The notes beneath the pieces are model-generated. The model was given only the letters and a program-made list of their open reading frames with translations, did not search any database and had not been told where the DNA came from. Positions 16,042-27,761 of a stretch of DNA of 64,000 nt are shown here, piece after piece. Where the stretch lies: contig JAKBLB010000006.1 of assembly GCA_021832305.1 (NCBI GenBank), positions 1-64,000 of the forward strand, given 5' to 3'. The position numbers were made by a program, and so were the translations under genes. The DNA is from Pseudomonadota bacterium (GTDB lineage Bacteria; Pseudomonadota; Gammaproteobacteria; Burkholderiales; Ferrovaceae). Each line of letters opens with the position of its first letter. Positions within the stretch are counted from its first letter, which is position 1.

Positions 16042-18878
16042 CCGATTACAAGGACACACTCAATTTGCCGGAAACTTCGTTTCCCATGCGTGCGGATCTG
16101 GCGCGACGGGAACCGCGCTGGCTGGAAACCTGGCAGCAACAGAAACGCTACCGGCAATTGCGGGACCATTGCCAGGGGAGACCCCGCTTCATCCTTCATG
16201 ATGGTCCTCCCTATGCCAACGGTAACCTCCATATCGGTCATGCCGTCAACAAGATCCTCAAGGACATCATCGTCAAGAGTCGCACGCTGTCCGGTTTTGA
16301 TGCCCCTTATGTGCCAGGCTGGGACTGTCACGGTCTGCCCATCGAACTGCAAGTGGAAAAGGAGCATGGACGCCACCTTCCCCCTGCCCGTTTCCGCGAA
16401 CTTTGCCGGGCCTATGCCGCAACCCAGGTGAGCCGGCAGAAAGCCGATTTCATTCGCCTGGGGGTGATGGCAGATTGGGATCATCCTTATCTCACCATGG
16501 ATCCGGAAACGGAAGCCGGCATTCTTCGAACCTTGGTCAGGATCTGGGAAGCCGGGTACCTGAAACCGGGTCTCAAACCTGTCAACTGGTGCCCGGAATG
16601 TGGCTCGGCCCTGGCGGAAGCCGAAGTGGAATACGAGGAACGTACTTCACCGGCCATCGATGTGGCTTTTCCGGTGCAGGATGGGGAGGGGTTGGCCCGC
16701 TGTTTTGGCTTGAAGGTCTTGCCGGGCCCTGCCTTTGCCGTGATCTGGACGACCACCCCCTGGACCCTGCCGGCCAACCAGGCGGTGGCGGTGCATCCGG
16801 AACTGGCTTACGAACTGGTGCAGACGACGCGCGGACTGCTGCTCCTGCAGGAAAGTCTGCGGGCCAGCGCGCTCCTGCGCTACGGGCTGGAAGCGCAGCA
16901 TGTGTGGGGGCCTGTCAAGGGAGCACTTCTTGAACATCTTCCCCTGCAGCACCCCCTGGCGGAACGCACCGTTCCCCTGATCTGTGGCGAACACGTGACT
17001 GTGGAGGCGGGAACCGGGTTGGTTCATACGGCGCCGTCCCATGGCGTGGAAGATCATCAGGTGGGTTTGCGCTATGGATTGAGTGTCGACCATTTGATGG
17101 ATGACCGCGCCGTCTTTCTGCCCGAGGTGCCCTTGGTGGGCGGGCTCAAGGTTTGGGCGGCCAATGCGGTGCTGGTGGAGGCACTGGCGGGACGGGAACG
17201 GCTGCTTGCCCATGTGCCCCTTCAACACAGTTATCCCCATTGTTGGCGTCACAAGACTCCCATCATCTTTCGGGCCACGCCGCAGTGGTTCATCGTCATG
17301 GATACGCCGGGCACGGAGAAACCTGCACTGCGCCCACTCAGCCAGAAGGCGGTGGCGGAAACCCGTTTCTATCCCGCCTGGGGGCGTGCCCGTTTGTCGG
17401 CCATGATCGATAATCGGCCGGACTGGTGTGTGTCGCGCCAACGTGCCTGGGGGGTGCCCATCCCGTTTTTCGTCCATCGTCAAACGGGCGCCTTGCACCC
17501 GGAGACCTCGTCACTGGCGGAAAAAGTTGCTTTGGCCGTGGAGAAGGAGGGAATTGAGGCCTGGTTCAGCACGCCGCCGGAAATCTGGTTGGGTGCGGCA
17601 ACCGAAGAATATCGTCCTCTGACGGATACCCTGGATGTCTGGTTCGATTCTGGTTCCACCCATGCGACCGTCCTGGGACAACGTCCTGAACTGGGTTTCC
17701 CGGCAGATCTGTACCTTGAAGGCTCGGACCAGCATCGCGGCTGGTTTCAGTCGTCGCTCCTGACCGGCGTGGCCCTTCACGGGTATGCGCCCTACCGGGC
17801 CCTGTTGACCCATGGCTTCGTGGTGGACGGGCAGGGACGCAAGATGAGCAAGTCTATGGGCAACGTGGTGGTGCCGCAGACCGTGATGAAAGAGTTGGGT
17901 GCGGATAGTCTGCGTCTCTGGGTAGCGAGTACGGATTATTCGGGAGAATTATGCTTGTCGAAGGAGATCCTCGACCGGGTCGTGGAAGCCTACCGTCGCC
18001 TGCGGAATACCCTGCGCTTCCTGCTTGCCAACCTGGTGGATTTTGATCCTCAGAGGGATGCCCTGGCGACGGAGTCCTGGCTCACCCTCGATCGCTATGC
18101 GTTGACCTTGACCCGCGAAGTGGATGAAATGGTTCGGAAAGGGTATGAACAAAACGAGTTTCATCAGGTCACCCAACGTTTGCTGACCTTCTGTTCCGAG
18201 GATCTGGGCGCGTTTTATCTGGATATTCTGAAGGATCGGCTCTATACCGCAGGAAAGGATTCCCGACCCCGGCGCGCGGCGCAGAATGCCCTCTGGCACA
18301 TCACCCAGGCGTTGACGCGCTGGCTGGCCCCCGTTCTGACCTTTACGGCAGAAGAGGTCTGGGCGACCTTGCAGGGAAAGACCCCGGAAACGGCCTCTTC
18401 CGTATTTCTGGAACAATGGCATGTACTGCCAGGGTTGACGGGGGAGACGGCATTGCGTTCGCGGTGGGATCAATTGCGCGCGTTGCGCGAACAGGTCAGA
18501 AAACATCTGGAACCCCTGCGTGCTGCAGGGGCCCTGGGCTCCTCCCTTCAGGCAGAGGTGACGTTGCACGCCCAGGGGGCATCCTGGCAGGCATTGCAGG
18601 CATTGGGCGACGATCTTCGTTTTCTGTTCATCACGTCGCAGGCCAGGGTGGTCTTTGACCCAATGTCGGACTGGCCTGAGGGTACCCTTGCTCTGGAGGT
18701 GCCCGGGCCGGAGGGGACCTGGAGCGTGGGGCTGCAGATTGCCTTGACGCAGGGCACCAAATGCCCTCGTTGCTGGCATTATCGCCCGGTATCGGGGACC
18801 TTGCCGGAACATCCGCACCTTTGTGACCGCTGTACCCGCAACTTGTTCGGGACGGGGGAGGATCGCCAGCATGCGTAG
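16038..18878 (+). CDS. ileS: Isoleucyl-tRNA synthetase
   Basis: Class I synthetase of 946 aa. HIGH is at residues 65-68 within [17 protein letters not shown], the CP1 editing domain carries [18 protein letters not shown] lies near 601 ([10 protein letters not shown]), and the C-terminal zinc finger is CPRCWHY...CDRCTRN. It charges tRNA-Ile and edits valine. The length is normal. It overlaps ribF by four bases and lspA by eight, so translation is probably coupled. Confidence 0.98.
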   Translation: MTDYKDTLNLPETSFPMRADLARREPRWLETWQQQKRYRQLRDHCQGRPRFILHDGPPYANGNLHIGHAVNKILKDIIVKSRTLSGFDAPYVPGWDCHGLPIELQVEKEHGRHLPPARFRELCRAYAATQVSRQKADFIRLGVMADWDHPYLTMDPETEAGILRTLVRIWEAGYLKPGLKPVNWCPECGSALAEAEVEYEERTSPAIDVAFPVQDGEGLARCFGLKVLPGPAFAVIWTTTPWTLPANQAVAVHPELAYELVQTTRGLLLLQESLRASALLRYGLEAQHVWGPVKGALLEHLPLQHPLAERTVPLICGEHVTVEAGTGLVHTAPSHGVEDHQVGLRYGLSVDHLMDDRAVFLPEVPLVGGLKVWAANAVLVEALAGRERLLAHVPLQHSYPHCWRHKTPIIFRATPQWFIVMDTPGTEKPALRPLSQKAVAETRFYPAWGRARLSAMIDNRPDWCVSRQRAWGVPIPFFVHRQTGALHPETSSLAEKVALAVEKEGIEAWFSTPPEIWLGAATEEYRPLTDTLDVWFDSGSTHATVLGQRPELGFPADLYLEGSDQHRGWFQSSLLTGVALHGYAPYRALLTHGFVVDGQGRKMSKSMGNVVVPQTVMKELGADSLRLWVASTDYSGELCLSKEILDRVVEAYRRLRNTLRFLLANLVDFDPQRDALATESWLTLDRYALTLTREVDEMVRKGYEQNEFHQVTQRLLTFCSEDLGAFYLDILKDRLYTAGKDSRPRRAAQNALWHITQALTRWLAPVLTFTAEEVWATLQGKTPETASSVFLEQWHVLPGLTGETALRSRWDQLRALREQVRKHLEPLRAAGALGSSLQAEVTLHAQGASWQALQALGDDLRFLFITSQARVVFDPMSDWPEGTLALEVPGPEGTWSVGLQIALTQGTKCPRCWHYRPVSGTLPEHPHLCDRCTRNLFGTGEDRQHA

Positions 18879-19374
18879 TTTGGGATTGGGCTGGCTGCTC
18901 GCCCTGGGGGTGGTGGCGGTGGATCAGGTCAGCAAGGCCTGGGTGCGCGGACATCTCGTGCCGGGGCAGGTGGTGCGGGTGACCGACTGGTTCGACTGGG
19001 TGCTGGCCTTCAATCAGGGTGCGGCGTTCAGTTTCCTGGCCACTTCAGGGGGGTGGCAGAAAGGGTTGTTCAGTGGCATCGCCGTGCTTGCCATCGTCGT
19101 GCTCAGCATCCTGATCTGGCGCCATGCCACGGAGCACTGGTTTTGCACCGGACTGGCGCTGATCATGGGCGGGGCCCTGGGCAATCTGGTGGACCGTCTG
19201 GTGGCGGGAGAGGTGACGGATTTCGTGCAATGGCATGTGGGGCAACATTATTGGCCGGCTTTCAACGGAGCGGATTCAGCCATCACGGTGGGTGTGGTCA
19301 TGCTGTTGCTGGAGGGGCAGGGCAAGCGTCCGCCTGCCAAAGCGAAAGAGGATTCAGGGAGGCCTACCCCATGA
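18871..19374 (+). CDS. lspA: Lipoprotein signal peptidase (signal peptidase II)
   Basis: Inner-membrane aspartyl protease of 167 aa with four helices. The catalytic Asp residues are visible in [18 protein letters not shown] and [11 protein letters not shown], and the conserved [10 protein letters not shown] loop is present. It cleaves prolipoproteins at the lipobox Cys. The ATG at 18871 follows GGGGGAGGA and lies inside the end of ileS. This fits the several lipoproteins encoded in the window. Confidence 0.97.
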   Translation: MRSLGLGWLLALGVVAVDQVSKAWVRGHLVPGQVVRVTDWFDWVLAFNQGAAFSFLATSGGWQKGLFSGIAVLAIVVLSILIWRHATEHWFCTGLALIMGGALGNLVDRLVAGEVTDFVQWHVGQHYWPAFNGADSAITVGVVMLLLEGQGKRPPAKAKEDSGRPTP

Positions 19375-20306
19375 GCGGACAACAGTTTTTTGTGATTCTG
19401 GCCAATCCCCGTGGTTTCTGTGCGGGGGTGGATCGGGCCATCGAGATCGTGGAACGGGCCCTCGAACGTTTCGGTCCGCCGATCTATGTGCGGCATGAGG
19501 TGGTGCATAACCGTTTCGTGGTGGAAAACTTGCGTCGTCAAGGGGCGGTTTTCGTGGATGAGTTGGCCCAGGTGCCCACGGGTTCCACGGTCGTGTTCAG
19601 TGCCCATGGGGTCTCCATGGCTGTGCGGGACGAAGCGGAGGCGCGCGGCCTGCATGTGTTCGATGCCACCTGTCCTCTGGTCACCAAGGTCCACACCGAA
19701 GTGGCCCGTTTGCATGCAGCCGGCCAGGAAATCGTCATGATCGGCCATCGCGGACACCCCGAGGTGGAAGGAACGCTGGGGCAGGCTCCTGACCGCATCT
19801 ATCTGGTGGAAACGCCAAAGGATGTGGAAAATTTGCAGGTCAGTCATCCGGAGCGACTGGCCTATGTCACACAGACTACCTTATCGGTGGATGATGCACA
19901 GCGCGTGATCGATGCCCTTCGCCTTCGTTATCCGGCCATCCAGGGCCCGCGCAAGGACGACATCTGCTATGCCACACAGAACCGTCAGGATGCCGTCAAG
20001 GTTTTGACACGGAGCGCGGATTTGGTCATCGTAGTGGGTTCTCCCACCAGTTCCAATTCGAATCGTCTGCGCGAAGTGGCGCTCCATCGCGGCCTCGAGG
20101 CTTATATGGTGGACCGCGCCGATGATTTGGATCCGGCCTGGCTGGTGGGGAAACACCGCGTGGGAGTCACCGCCGGGGCCTCCGCTCCTGCCGTTTTGGT
20201 TCAGGAAGTGGTCGCCCGTCTGAAACAACTGGGGGCGCAGGGGGTTCAGGAACTGGAGGGGACGCCGGAACGCGTGGTTTTCCCCCTGCCCAAGGCCCTG
20301 GCATGA
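19371..20306 (+). CDS. ispH: 4-hydroxy-3-methylbut-2-enyl diphosphate reductase
   Basis: Iron-sulfur enzyme of 311 aa that makes IPP and DMAPP at the end of the MEP pathway. The three cluster cysteines are in [25 protein letters not shown] and [11 protein letters not shown]. The substrate-binding motifs HEVVHN and [10 protein letters not shown] are intact. The start overlaps the lspA stop by four bases. It works with dxs and ispA, which are also in this window (32.4-35.2 kb). Confidence 0.98.
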   Translation: MSGQQFFVILANPRGFCAGVDRAIEIVERALERFGPPIYVRHEVVHNRFVVENLRRQGAVFVDELAQVPTGSTVVFSAHGVSMAVRDEAEARGLHVFDATCPLVTKVHTEVARLHAAGQEIVMIGHRGHPEVEGTLGQAPDRIYLVETPKDVENLQVSHPERLAYVTQTTLSVDDAQRVIDALRLRYPAIQGPRKDDICYATQNRQDAVKVLTRSADLVIVVGSPTSSNSNRLREVALHRGLEAYMVDRADDLDPAWLVGKHRVGVTAGASAPAVLVQEVVARLKQLGAQGVQELEGTPERVVFPLPKALA

Positions 20307-20367
20307 TTCAGGCTGGTTTTCCTTCCGGTGGATTCCGGATGCGGCGAAAGGGGAGGGTCAGCAATCC

Positions 20368-20787
20368 CTAATTGAGGGAAGCGACGGGGCGCATGCGAAT
20401 GACGATGTCCAGCCCTTCCTGACGCATGCCGGGCGGGAGGGGCGGAAGCCCGACGATCTGCAGGTCAGGCGCTTCGATGTCATACAGTTCGCCTTTTTCG
20501 ACGTCGAAGAGATGGGGGTGAGAGCCCATGAACGTATCGTAGAAAATCCGTTCCGGATCGACGACGACGCGCCGGACCAGGCCTTTTTCTTCAAACAGGT
20601 TGAGCGTATTGTAGATGGTGGCCTTGGAAACTTCGGCATGGGTCAGATTGACCTGGCTGAGCAACTGATCGGCCGACACATGCTGGCGTCGGGAAAACAA
20701 TGCCTGGGCAATGACCAGACGCTGGTGCGTGGGGATGATGTCGAAAGTCCGCAAGCGATCCACCAACTCAGCGCGATCGGGTACCAT
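20368..20787 (-). CDS. Fur-family transcriptional regulator (PerR/Irr-like)
   Basis: The 139-aa product has a Fur winged helix (TPTHQRLVIAQALFSRRQHVSADQLLSQVNL-like segment, with VSKATIYNTLNLFEEKGLV as recognition region) and a metal-binding dimerisation domain with FMGSHPHLFDVEKGELYDIEAP. It has no cysteine at all, so the CxxC structural zinc site of Fur and PerR is absent, as in Irr-type proteins. It could sense iron, haem or peroxide. The ATG at 20787 has GGGAG 6-9 bases upstream; a GTG six bases earlier is less likely. Confidence 0.85.
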   Translation of the reverse strand: MVPDRAELVDRLRTFDIIPTHQRLVIAQALFSRRQHVSADQLLSQVNLTHAEVSKATIYNTLNLFEEKGLVRRVVVDPERIFYDTFMGSHPHLFDVEKGELYDIEAPDLQIVGLPPLPPGMRQEGLDIVIRMRPVASLN

Positions 20788-20829
20788 GCTCACTCCCTTC
20801 TCCTTACCTTACTATTAGATCCAGTCTCG

Positions 20830-20858
20830 ACTATACCTTATCCCCTTGCCAATTTCAA
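20830..20858 (-). promoter_or_regulatory. Promoter of the Fur-family gene
   Basis: On the minus strand, TTGAAA (20853-20858) and TATAGT (20830-20835) are separated by 17 bases, 43 bases before the start codon. This is a good sigma-70 promoter match. Confidence 0.6.
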
Positions 20859-20886
20859 TTTCCCTGGATTTTTTCTTTCTGCGGGA

Positions 20887-20915
20887 TTGATAATCCTTGG
20901 CTAACAGGTTAGAAT
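20887..20915 (+). promoter_or_regulatory. Promoter of rpsT
   Basis: TTGATA (20887-20892) and TAGAAT (20910-20915) with exactly 17 bases between them, 63 bases before the rpsT ATG. It is divergent from the Fur-family promoter. Confidence 0.65.
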
Positions 20916-20978
20916 CCGAGGTTTCCGTTAATGTTAATGATGCGTGACAGTATTTCCGTCCGCCAGAGGTGATCCAAA

Positions 20979-21245
20979 ATGGCCAATTCCGCTCAAGCCG
21001 AAAAACGCGCCCGTCAGGCCCAAGCCCAGCGCGCGCACAACATGTCCTTGCGTTCCACGTTGCGTACCGCCATCAAGAAGGTGCGCAAGGCCGTTCTGGA
21101 AGGAGACAAGGCTGCTGCACAGAAGGTGTTTCAAGCGGCTACTTCCACCATTGACCGAATCTCCGACAAGAAAATCATTCACAAGAATTCTGCGGCGCGT
21201 ACCAAAAGTCGGTTGTCTGCCGCGATCAAGGGAATGAGTGCCTGA
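20979..21245 (+). CDS. rpsT: 30S ribosomal protein S20 (bS20)
   Basis: Basic helical protein of 88 aa with the family start [14 protein letters not shown] and the motif [17 protein letters not shown] near the C-terminus. It binds 16S rRNA early in 30S assembly. An AGAGGTGA ribosome site precedes the ATG. It is a single-gene unit with its own promoter upstream and an intrinsic terminator downstream. Confidence 0.98.
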   Translation: MANSAQAEKRARQAQAQRAHNMSLRSTLRTAIKKVRKAVLEGDKAAAQKVFQAATSTIDRISDKKIIHKNSAARTKSRLSAAIKGMSA

Positions 21246-21282
21246 TTGCCCTTTGGTTTCCGGTTGAAGGGGTGAATCCCTG

Positions 21283-21318
21283 CGGCGGCGGTAGGCATAT
21301 CGTCGCCGTTTTTGTTTT
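21283..21318 (+). terminator. Rho-independent terminator after rpsT
   Basis: An 8-base stem CGGCGGCG (21283-21290) with CGTCGCCG (21301-21308, one G-U pair) and a 10-base loop is followed by TTTTTGTTTT. It closes the rpsT transcript 37 bases after the stop and lies upstream of argD. Confidence 0.8.
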
Positions 21319-21344
21319 ATCGCTTTCTTGAATGGGGAGAGTGC

Positions 21345-22520
21345 ATGGACCATTTACTCAATACCTATGCTCGGTTGCCTGTGGCTTTCACCCATGGTCA
21401 GGGAGTTTGGCTGTGGGATGAGGCGGGGCGCGTTTACCTGGACGCCTTGGCGGGCATTGCCGTCAATGGGCTGGGCCATGCGCATCCTCGTCTGGTGCGC
21501 GCGATTGCCGACCAGGCGGGTCAGTTGATCCATACCTCGAATATTTATCGCGTGTTGCGCCAGGAACAGTTGGCGGAACGGTTGTGCCGCATTGCCGGAA
21601 TGGACGGGGTCTTTTTCTGTAATTCGGGGGCAGAGGCCAACGAAGCGGCCATCAAACTGGCCCGCTTGTACGGACATCAGCGGGGCATCGAGATGCCTGC
21701 CCTCATTGTCATGGAACGAGCCTGGCATGGGCGGACCATTGCCACCCTTTCGGCGACCGGCAGCCGTAAGGCCCAGGCGGGGTTTGAACCGCTGGTGTCC
21801 GGTTTCGTGCGCGTTCCCTATAACGATCTGGACGCCGTGGCGACGGTGGCCGAGCGTAATCCCAATGTGGTTGCGGTTCTGCTGGAACCCATTCAGGGGG
21901 AGGGCGGCATCCATGTGGCGGATCACGCCTACCAACGAGGTTTGAAGCAACTGTGCGAAGAACGCCAGTGGCTCTATATGGTGGACGAAGTCCAGACGGG
22001 CATCGGTCGGACCGGCGATTGGTTTGCTACCCAACAGGCCGGGGTTTCTCCCGATGTCCTGATTCTGGCCAAGGGTCTGGGTTCCGGTGTCCCCATTGGC
22101 GCGTGTCTGGCGCGCGGGAGAGCGGCCGAGGTGTTCAAGCCCGGAAATCACGGCACGACCTTTGGAGGCGGACCATTGGTGTGCGCGGCTGCCCTGGCCA
22201 CTCTGGAGATCATGGAATCCGAAGGATTGCTGGCCAATGCACGGGAACGCGGGGAACAATTGTGTGCCGGACTTGAAACGGGGCTGGCTTCGATGGCGGG
22301 AGTCGTGGCGATTCGCGGGCAGGGATTGATGGTGGGCATCGAACTGGATCGTCCCTGTGGTGCCTTGGTCAAATTGGCTCTGGAGAAGGGATTGTTGATC
22401 AATGTCACCTCGGACAACGTCATTCGGCTGCTTCCGCCGTTGATCATCGAAAAAACGGAAATCGACCGGCTGCTGTCAGATTTGATTCCTCTGGTGCGGC
22501 AGTTTTTGGAGGGGGCATGA
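21345..22520 (+). CDS. argD: Acetylornithine aminotransferase
   Basis: Class III PLP aminotransferase of 391 aa. It shows FFCNSGAEANEAAIKLAR near residue 87, WHGRT near 128, VDEVQTGIGRTG near 212 and the Schiff-base lysine in LILAKGLGSG. It converts N-acetylglutamate semialdehyde to N-acetylornithine in arginine synthesis. The ATG at 21345 follows GGGGAGAG. It is the first gene of argD-argF-argG and overlaps argF by four bases. It may also act in lysine synthesis (succinyl-DAP aminotransferase). Confidence 0.95.
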   Translation: MDHLLNTYARLPVAFTHGQGVWLWDEAGRVYLDALAGIAVNGLGHAHPRLVRAIADQAGQLIHTSNIYRVLRQEQLAERLCRIAGMDGVFFCNSGAEANEAAIKLARLYGHQRGIEMPALIVMERAWHGRTIATLSATGSRKAQAGFEPLVSGFVRVPYNDLDAVATVAERNPNVVAVLLEPIQGEGGIHVADHAYQRGLKQLCEERQWLYMVDEVQTGIGRTGDWFATQQAGVSPDVLILAKGLGSGVPIGACLARGRAAEVFKPGNHGTTFGGGPLVCAAALATLEIMESEGLLANARERGEQLCAGLETGLASMAGVVAIRGQGLMVGIELDRPCGALVKLALEKGLLINVTSDNVIRLLPPLIIEKTEIDRLLSDLIPLVRQFLEGA

Positions 22521-23434
22521 AGCATTTTCTTCAGTTCAAGGATTTCACTCAAGAGGAATTCGACTACCTTTTTCAGCGTACCCGGCATCTCAAGGCGCTT
22601 TTCAAGTCCTACACCATCTACCATCCCCTCAGGGATCGCATGTTGGCCATGGTGTTCGAGAAGCACAGCACGCGCACGCGGGTATCCTTCGAGGCCGGCA
22701 TTCACCAGTTGGGCGGTTCGGCCATCAACCTGACCACAGGGGAAACCCAGTTGGGACGCGGAGAGCCCATCGAGGACGTGGCGCGGGTGGTGTCGCGGAT
22801 GGTGGACATCGTCATGATCCGTACTTTCGATCAGTCCATCCTCGAGCGTTTTGCGGTGCATTCCCGTGTTCCGGTCATCAATGGGCTGACCAATCAATAT
22901 CATCCCTGCCAGATCATGGCAGATATCTTCACCTTCATGGAGCAACGTGGTTCTCCAGCGGGCAAGACCGTGGCCTGGGTGGGGGATGGCAACAACATGT
23001 GCGCCACCTGGTTACAGGCGGCCGCCTTGTTCGGGTTTCAGTTGCACGTCTCGACTCCACACGGCTATGCCTTGGACACCCAGGCCGCCACTTCCGAAGA
23101 ATTGGCGCATCTGAGTGTCTTTGAAGATCCCATGGATGCGGTGCGGGGAGCACATCTGGTGACCACGGATGTTTGGACCAGCATGGGCTACGAGGCTGAA
23201 AGCGAGGTGCGGCGCGAGGTCTTTGCAGATTTCCGGGTGGATGAGGAAATGATGGGGCGGTCCCATCCCGAGGCCTTGTTCATGCATTGCCTGCCCGCCC
23301 ATCGGGGAGAAGAAGTGTCTGCCGGAGTATTGGAAGGGGCACAAAGTGTGGTGTGGGATGAGGCAGAAAATCGTCTGCACGTGCAAAAAGCATTGATGGA
23401 ATATTTGCTTCTGGGTCGTCTGGAGACAGCGTGA
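22517..23434 (+). CDS. argF: Ornithine carbamoyltransferase
   Basis: The enzyme (305 aa) has the carbamoyl phosphate motif STRTRVSFE near residue 53, the conserved HPCQIMAD near 136, and the ornithine-binding MHCLPAHRGEE near 261. It makes citrulline from ornithine and carbamoyl phosphate. It is translationally coupled to argD and followed by argG 33 bases later. Confidence 0.97.
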   Translation: MKHFLQFKDFTQEEFDYLFQRTRHLKALFKSYTIYHPLRDRMLAMVFEKHSTRTRVSFEAGIHQLGGSAINLTTGETQLGRGEPIEDVARVVSRMVDIVMIRTFDQSILERFAVHSRVPVINGLTNQYHPCQIMADIFTFMEQRGSPAGKTVAWVGDGNNMCATWLQAAALFGFQLHVSTPHGYALDTQAATSEELAHLSVFEDPMDAVRGAHLVTTDVWTSMGYEAESEVRREVFADFRVDEEMMGRSHPEALFMHCLPAHRGEEVSAGVLEGAQSVVWDEAENRLHVQKALMEYLLLGRLETA

Positions 23435-23467
23435 TTCACGGCAATGATCGACAAGGAAAGAGCGGTG

Positions 23468-24688
23468 ATGAGTGATATCAGGAAAGTTGTATTGGCCTAT
23501 TCCGGGGGGCTCGATACCTCGGTCATTCTCAAGTGGTTGCAGGATACCTACCAATGTGAGGTGGTGACCTTTACGGCAGACATCGGGCAAGGGGAGGAGT
23601 TGGAGCCGGCGCGGCGCAAAGCCATGCAGTTCGGGATCCGGCAGATTTTTATCGAGGACCTGCGCGAGGAGTTCGTGCGTGACTTCGTCTACCCCATGTT
23701 TCGCGCCAACACGATTTATGAGGGCGAGTACTTGCTGGGGACCAGTATTGCCCGTCCTTTGATCGCCAAGCGCCAGATCGAGATCGCCCGACAGGTGGGC
23801 GCCGATTCGGTTTCTCACGGAGCAACGGGTAAGGGAAACGATCAGGTGCGTTTCGAACTGGGCTATTATGCGCTCGAACCCAACATCAAGGTGATTGCCC
23901 CCTGGCGTGAATGGGATCTGACTTCGCGCGAAAAATTGCTGGCCTATGCCGAATCCCACGGGATCCCCGTGGAGATGAAACATAAGAACGGCGGCAGTCC
24001 CTACAGCATGGATGCCAACCTGCTGCACATTTCCTATGAAGGCAAAGGCCTGGAAGATCCGGCGCGCGAGCCCGAAGCGGACATGTGGCGCTGGACCGTG
24101 GCACCTGAAGCGGCACCGGATCAACCCCAATATCTGGAACTGACCTTCGAGAAAGGCGACGCCGTCACCTTGAACGGGGTATCCATGACGCCTGCGGTTT
24201 TATTGGCCGAACTCAATCGCGTGGGTGGACAGCATGGGATTGGTCGCCTGGATCTGGTGGAAAACCGCTTCGTCGGAATGAAATCGCGCGGGTGCTATGA
24301 GACACCCGGCGGAGCGATTTTGCTCAAGGCGCACCGGGCCATCGAATCGCTGACCCTGGACCGTGAAGTGGCGCACCTCAAGGATGATCTGATGCCCCGC
24401 TATGCGGCCCTGATTTATAACGGGTACTGGTGGAGTCCGGAGCGGCGGGCCCTGCAAACCCTGATCGACCATACGCAGCAGACCGTCAATGGGTGGGTTC
24501 GCCTCAAGTTGTACAAGGGGACGGTGATGGTAGTTGGGCGCGAGTCCCGGACGGATTCCCTCTTTGATCCGACCATCGCCACCTTCGAGGACGATGGGGG
24601 CGCGTACCAGCAGGCGGATGCGGCGGGGTTCATTCGCCTCAACGCGCTGCGCATGCGCATTGCCGCCCGTTTGCAGCGCCAGGGGTAA
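23468..24688 (+). CDS. argG: Argininosuccinate synthase
   Basis: N-type ATP pyrophosphatase of 406 aa. It carries the P-loop [15 protein letters not shown] near residue 9, [13 protein letters not shown] near 118 and [11 protein letters not shown] near 265. It condenses citrulline and aspartate. I chose the start [14 protein letters not shown], which has GGAAAGAGCGGTG upstream; an earlier ATG at 23444 would add eight unlikely residues. argH is not in the window. Confidence 0.97.
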   Translation: MSDIRKVVLAYSGGLDTSVILKWLQDTYQCEVVTFTADIGQGEELEPARRKAMQFGIRQIFIEDLREEFVRDFVYPMFRANTIYEGEYLLGTSIARPLIAKRQIEIARQVGADSVSHGATGKGNDQVRFELGYYALEPNIKVIAPWREWDLTSREKLLAYAESHGIPVEMKHKNGGSPYSMDANLLHISYEGKGLEDPAREPEADMWRWTVAPEAAPDQPQYLELTFEKGDAVTLNGVSMTPAVLLAELNRVGGQHGIGRLDLVENRFVGMKSRGCYETPGGAILLKAHRAIESLTLDREVAHLKDDLMPRYAALIYNGYWWSPERRALQTLIDHTQQTVNGWVRLKLYKGTVMVVGRESRTDSLFDPTIATFEDDGGAYQQADAAGFIRLNALRMRIAARLQRQG

Positions 24689-24694
24689 ATAGAG

Positions 24695-25180
24695 ATGCCT
24701 TCTTTCGATATCGTTTCCGAAGTGGACAAGCAGGAAGTGCGCAATGCCGTGGAACAGGTCAACCGGGAAGTGGGGACGCGCTTCGACTTCAAGGGCTCTG
24801 ATGCCCGGGTGGAACAAAATGAGTATGTGTTGACGGTATACGCCGACGATGCGTTCAAGTTGGAACAGGTCAAGGAAATTTTGCGCCTCAAATTGGTCAA
24901 GCGGGGCATTGATATCCGCACCCTGGATTTTGGCAAGGAAGAAACCATTGGTGGCGGCAAGGTCAAGCAGGTCGTGACGATCAAGGTGGGGGTGGAAACC
25001 GAATTGGGCAAGAAGATCGTCAAATTGCTCAAGGACAGTAAACTCAAGGTGCAGGGGAGTTTGCAGGGGGACACGGTGCGGGTCAGCGGGGCCAAGCGCG
25101 ACGTCTTGCAGGAAGCCATCGCTCTGTTGCGCGCCAGTGAACTGGAGATTCCTCTCCAGTTCAATAACTTCCGCGACTGA
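24695..25180 (+). CDS. yajQ: YajQ family nucleotide-binding protein
   Basis: The 161-aa protein has the full YajQ pattern: [19 protein letters not shown] at the start, [14 protein letters not shown], and the C-terminal [19 protein letters not shown] and LQFNNFRD. Homologues bind RNA and, in Xanthomonas, c-di-GMP, which makes it a possible effector given the c-di-GMP proteins elsewhere in the window. It follows argG by 6 bases. Its end overlaps the convergent yraN gene by 20 bases. Confidence 0.95.
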   Translation: MPSFDIVSEVDKQEVRNAVEQVNREVGTRFDFKGSDARVEQNEYVLTVYADDAFKLEQVKEILRLKLVKRGIDIRTLDFGKEETIGGGKVKQVVTIKVGVETELGKKIVKLLKDSKLKVQGSLQGDTVRVSGAKRDVLQEAIALLRASELEIPLQFNNFRD

Positions 25181-25523
25181 AGGCGCCGAGCTCTACATTC
25201 TGGAGCCAATGTCGCAGGTGACAGTGGCTGCCTTCCAGAAGCAGGACATCGAAACGACAGTGTGCAGGAAGACCGTGGCGTGCCAGGTAGTGTTGTGCGG
25301 TCAGCCACCAGCACCGCTGTTTGCGGGCGTCGATGCTTTCGATCAAAAGGGAACTGGTCCGCTGCCGCCAGCGTACTTCCATGAAAATCAGGGTAGTGCC
25401 GTCCCGCGCAATCGCATCGATTTCACCGAATCGGCATCGGTAATTGCGGGCGATGAGGGTCAGTCCCTGCTGTTGCAGAAACTGGGCGGCCCATTCTTCT
25501 GCTGTACTGCCTTTCTGGTTCAT
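25161..25523 (-). CDS. yraN: YraN family endonuclease-like protein
   Basis: The 120-aa product has the UPF0102/YraN restriction-nuclease-like fold: G[15 protein letters not shown], [19 protein letters not shown] and FMEVRWRQ, which supply the E..D..ExR-type active-site residues. It lies in the conserved cluster with rsmI, the SIS-domain gene and a BON-domain lipoprotein. Its start codon overlaps an ATG of the divergent rsmI frame on the other strand. The function of YraN is poorly known; a role in DNA transactions is suggested. Confidence 0.92.
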   Translation of the reverse strand: MNQKGSTAEEWAAQFLQQQGLTLIARNYRCRFGEIDAIARDGTTLIFMEVRWRQRTSSLLIESIDARKQRCWWLTAQHYLARHGLPAHCRFDVLLLEGSHCHLRHWLQNVELGAFSRGSY

Positions 25524-25533
25524 GGAGAGTTCC

Positions 25534-26418
25534 TTGACACATTTTCCCTCGCACGCTTCTACACTTCCCGGATCAGAGGGCACGCTTTATGTGGTCGCGA
25601 CTCCCATCGGCAATTTGGGAGATATGACCCTGCGCGCCATCGAAGTATTGCGCAAAGTGGACCTGATTGCGGCCGAGGATACCCGTACCTCCCGTCCCAT
25701 GCTGGATCATTTCGGCATTATGGCGCCCCTGGTATCCCTGCATCAGCACAATGAACGCAAAAAAGCACAACTCCTGATCCATACATTGCAGGAAGGGCGG
25801 TCTGTGGCCTTGATTTCCGATGCGGGAACTCCTGCCATCAGTGATCCCGGCGCACGGGTAGTGGATGAGGTCCTGAAGGCCGGCGCGAAGGTTGTGCCGA
25901 TTCCCGGGGTCAGTGCGGTGACGACGTTGCTGTCGGTAGCGGGGATGACCTGCCCCCAATTTTATTTCCATGGGTTTTTGCCGGCCAAAAAGGGTGAACG
26001 CCAACGTCAAATTCAATCCCTGGCGGATTTGACTGCCGTAGTGGTCTTTTATGAGGCGCCCCACCGTATTCTGGCCACGTTGACGGTGTTGGCCCAGGAA
26101 TGGGGCGGAGCCCGCCGCGTGACCCTGGGGCGCGAGTTGACCAAGCGCTTCGAGACCCTGCACCGTTCTACACTCGAAGAGGCCGTCCGTTGGGTACAGG
26201 CCGACTCCAACCAGCAGCGTGGGGAATTTGTGCTGGCCATCGAGCCGGCCCCCGAGATCGCTCAGGCCAGCACGGTGCTGGATCCGTCCCAGGAACGCTG
26301 GTTGGCCGTTTTATTGGCCCATTTGTCGGTCAAGGAAGCCGTGCATGTGATGGGCGAGGCGACGGGCTTGCCGCGCAATCCGCTCTATGCCGAAGCGCTA
26401 CGCCTCAAAGGGTCCTGA
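25534..26418 (+). CDS. rsmI: 16S rRNA 2'-O-ribose methyltransferase RsmI
   Basis: Tetrapyrrole-methylase-fold enzyme (294 aa) that modifies C1402 of 16S rRNA with SAM. Motifs: TLYVVATPIGNLGDMTLRA near residue 14, AAEDTRTSRPMLDHF, SDAGTPAISDPG, and PGVSAVTTLLSVAG. I chose the TTG at 25534 because GGAG lies 6 bases upstream of it. An ATG at 25522 is in frame but has no ribosome site and would overlap the yraN start codon. Both starts remain possible. Confidence 0.95.
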   Translation: MTHFPSHASTLPGSEGTLYVVATPIGNLGDMTLRAIEVLRKVDLIAAEDTRTSRPMLDHFGIMAPLVSLHQHNERKKAQLLIHTLQEGRSVALISDAGTPAISDPGARVVDEVLKAGAKVVPIPGVSAVTTLLSVAGMTCPQFYFHGFLPAKKGERQRQIQSLADLTAVVVFYEAPHRILATLTVLAQEWGGARRVTLGRELTKRFETLHRSTLEEAVRWVQADSNQQRGEFVLAIEPAPEIAQASTVLDPSQERWLAVLLAHLSVKEAVHVMGEATGLPRNPLYAEALRLKGS

Positions 26419-27752
<1,334 letters not shown>

Positions 27753-27761
27753 GGAGAGCGG

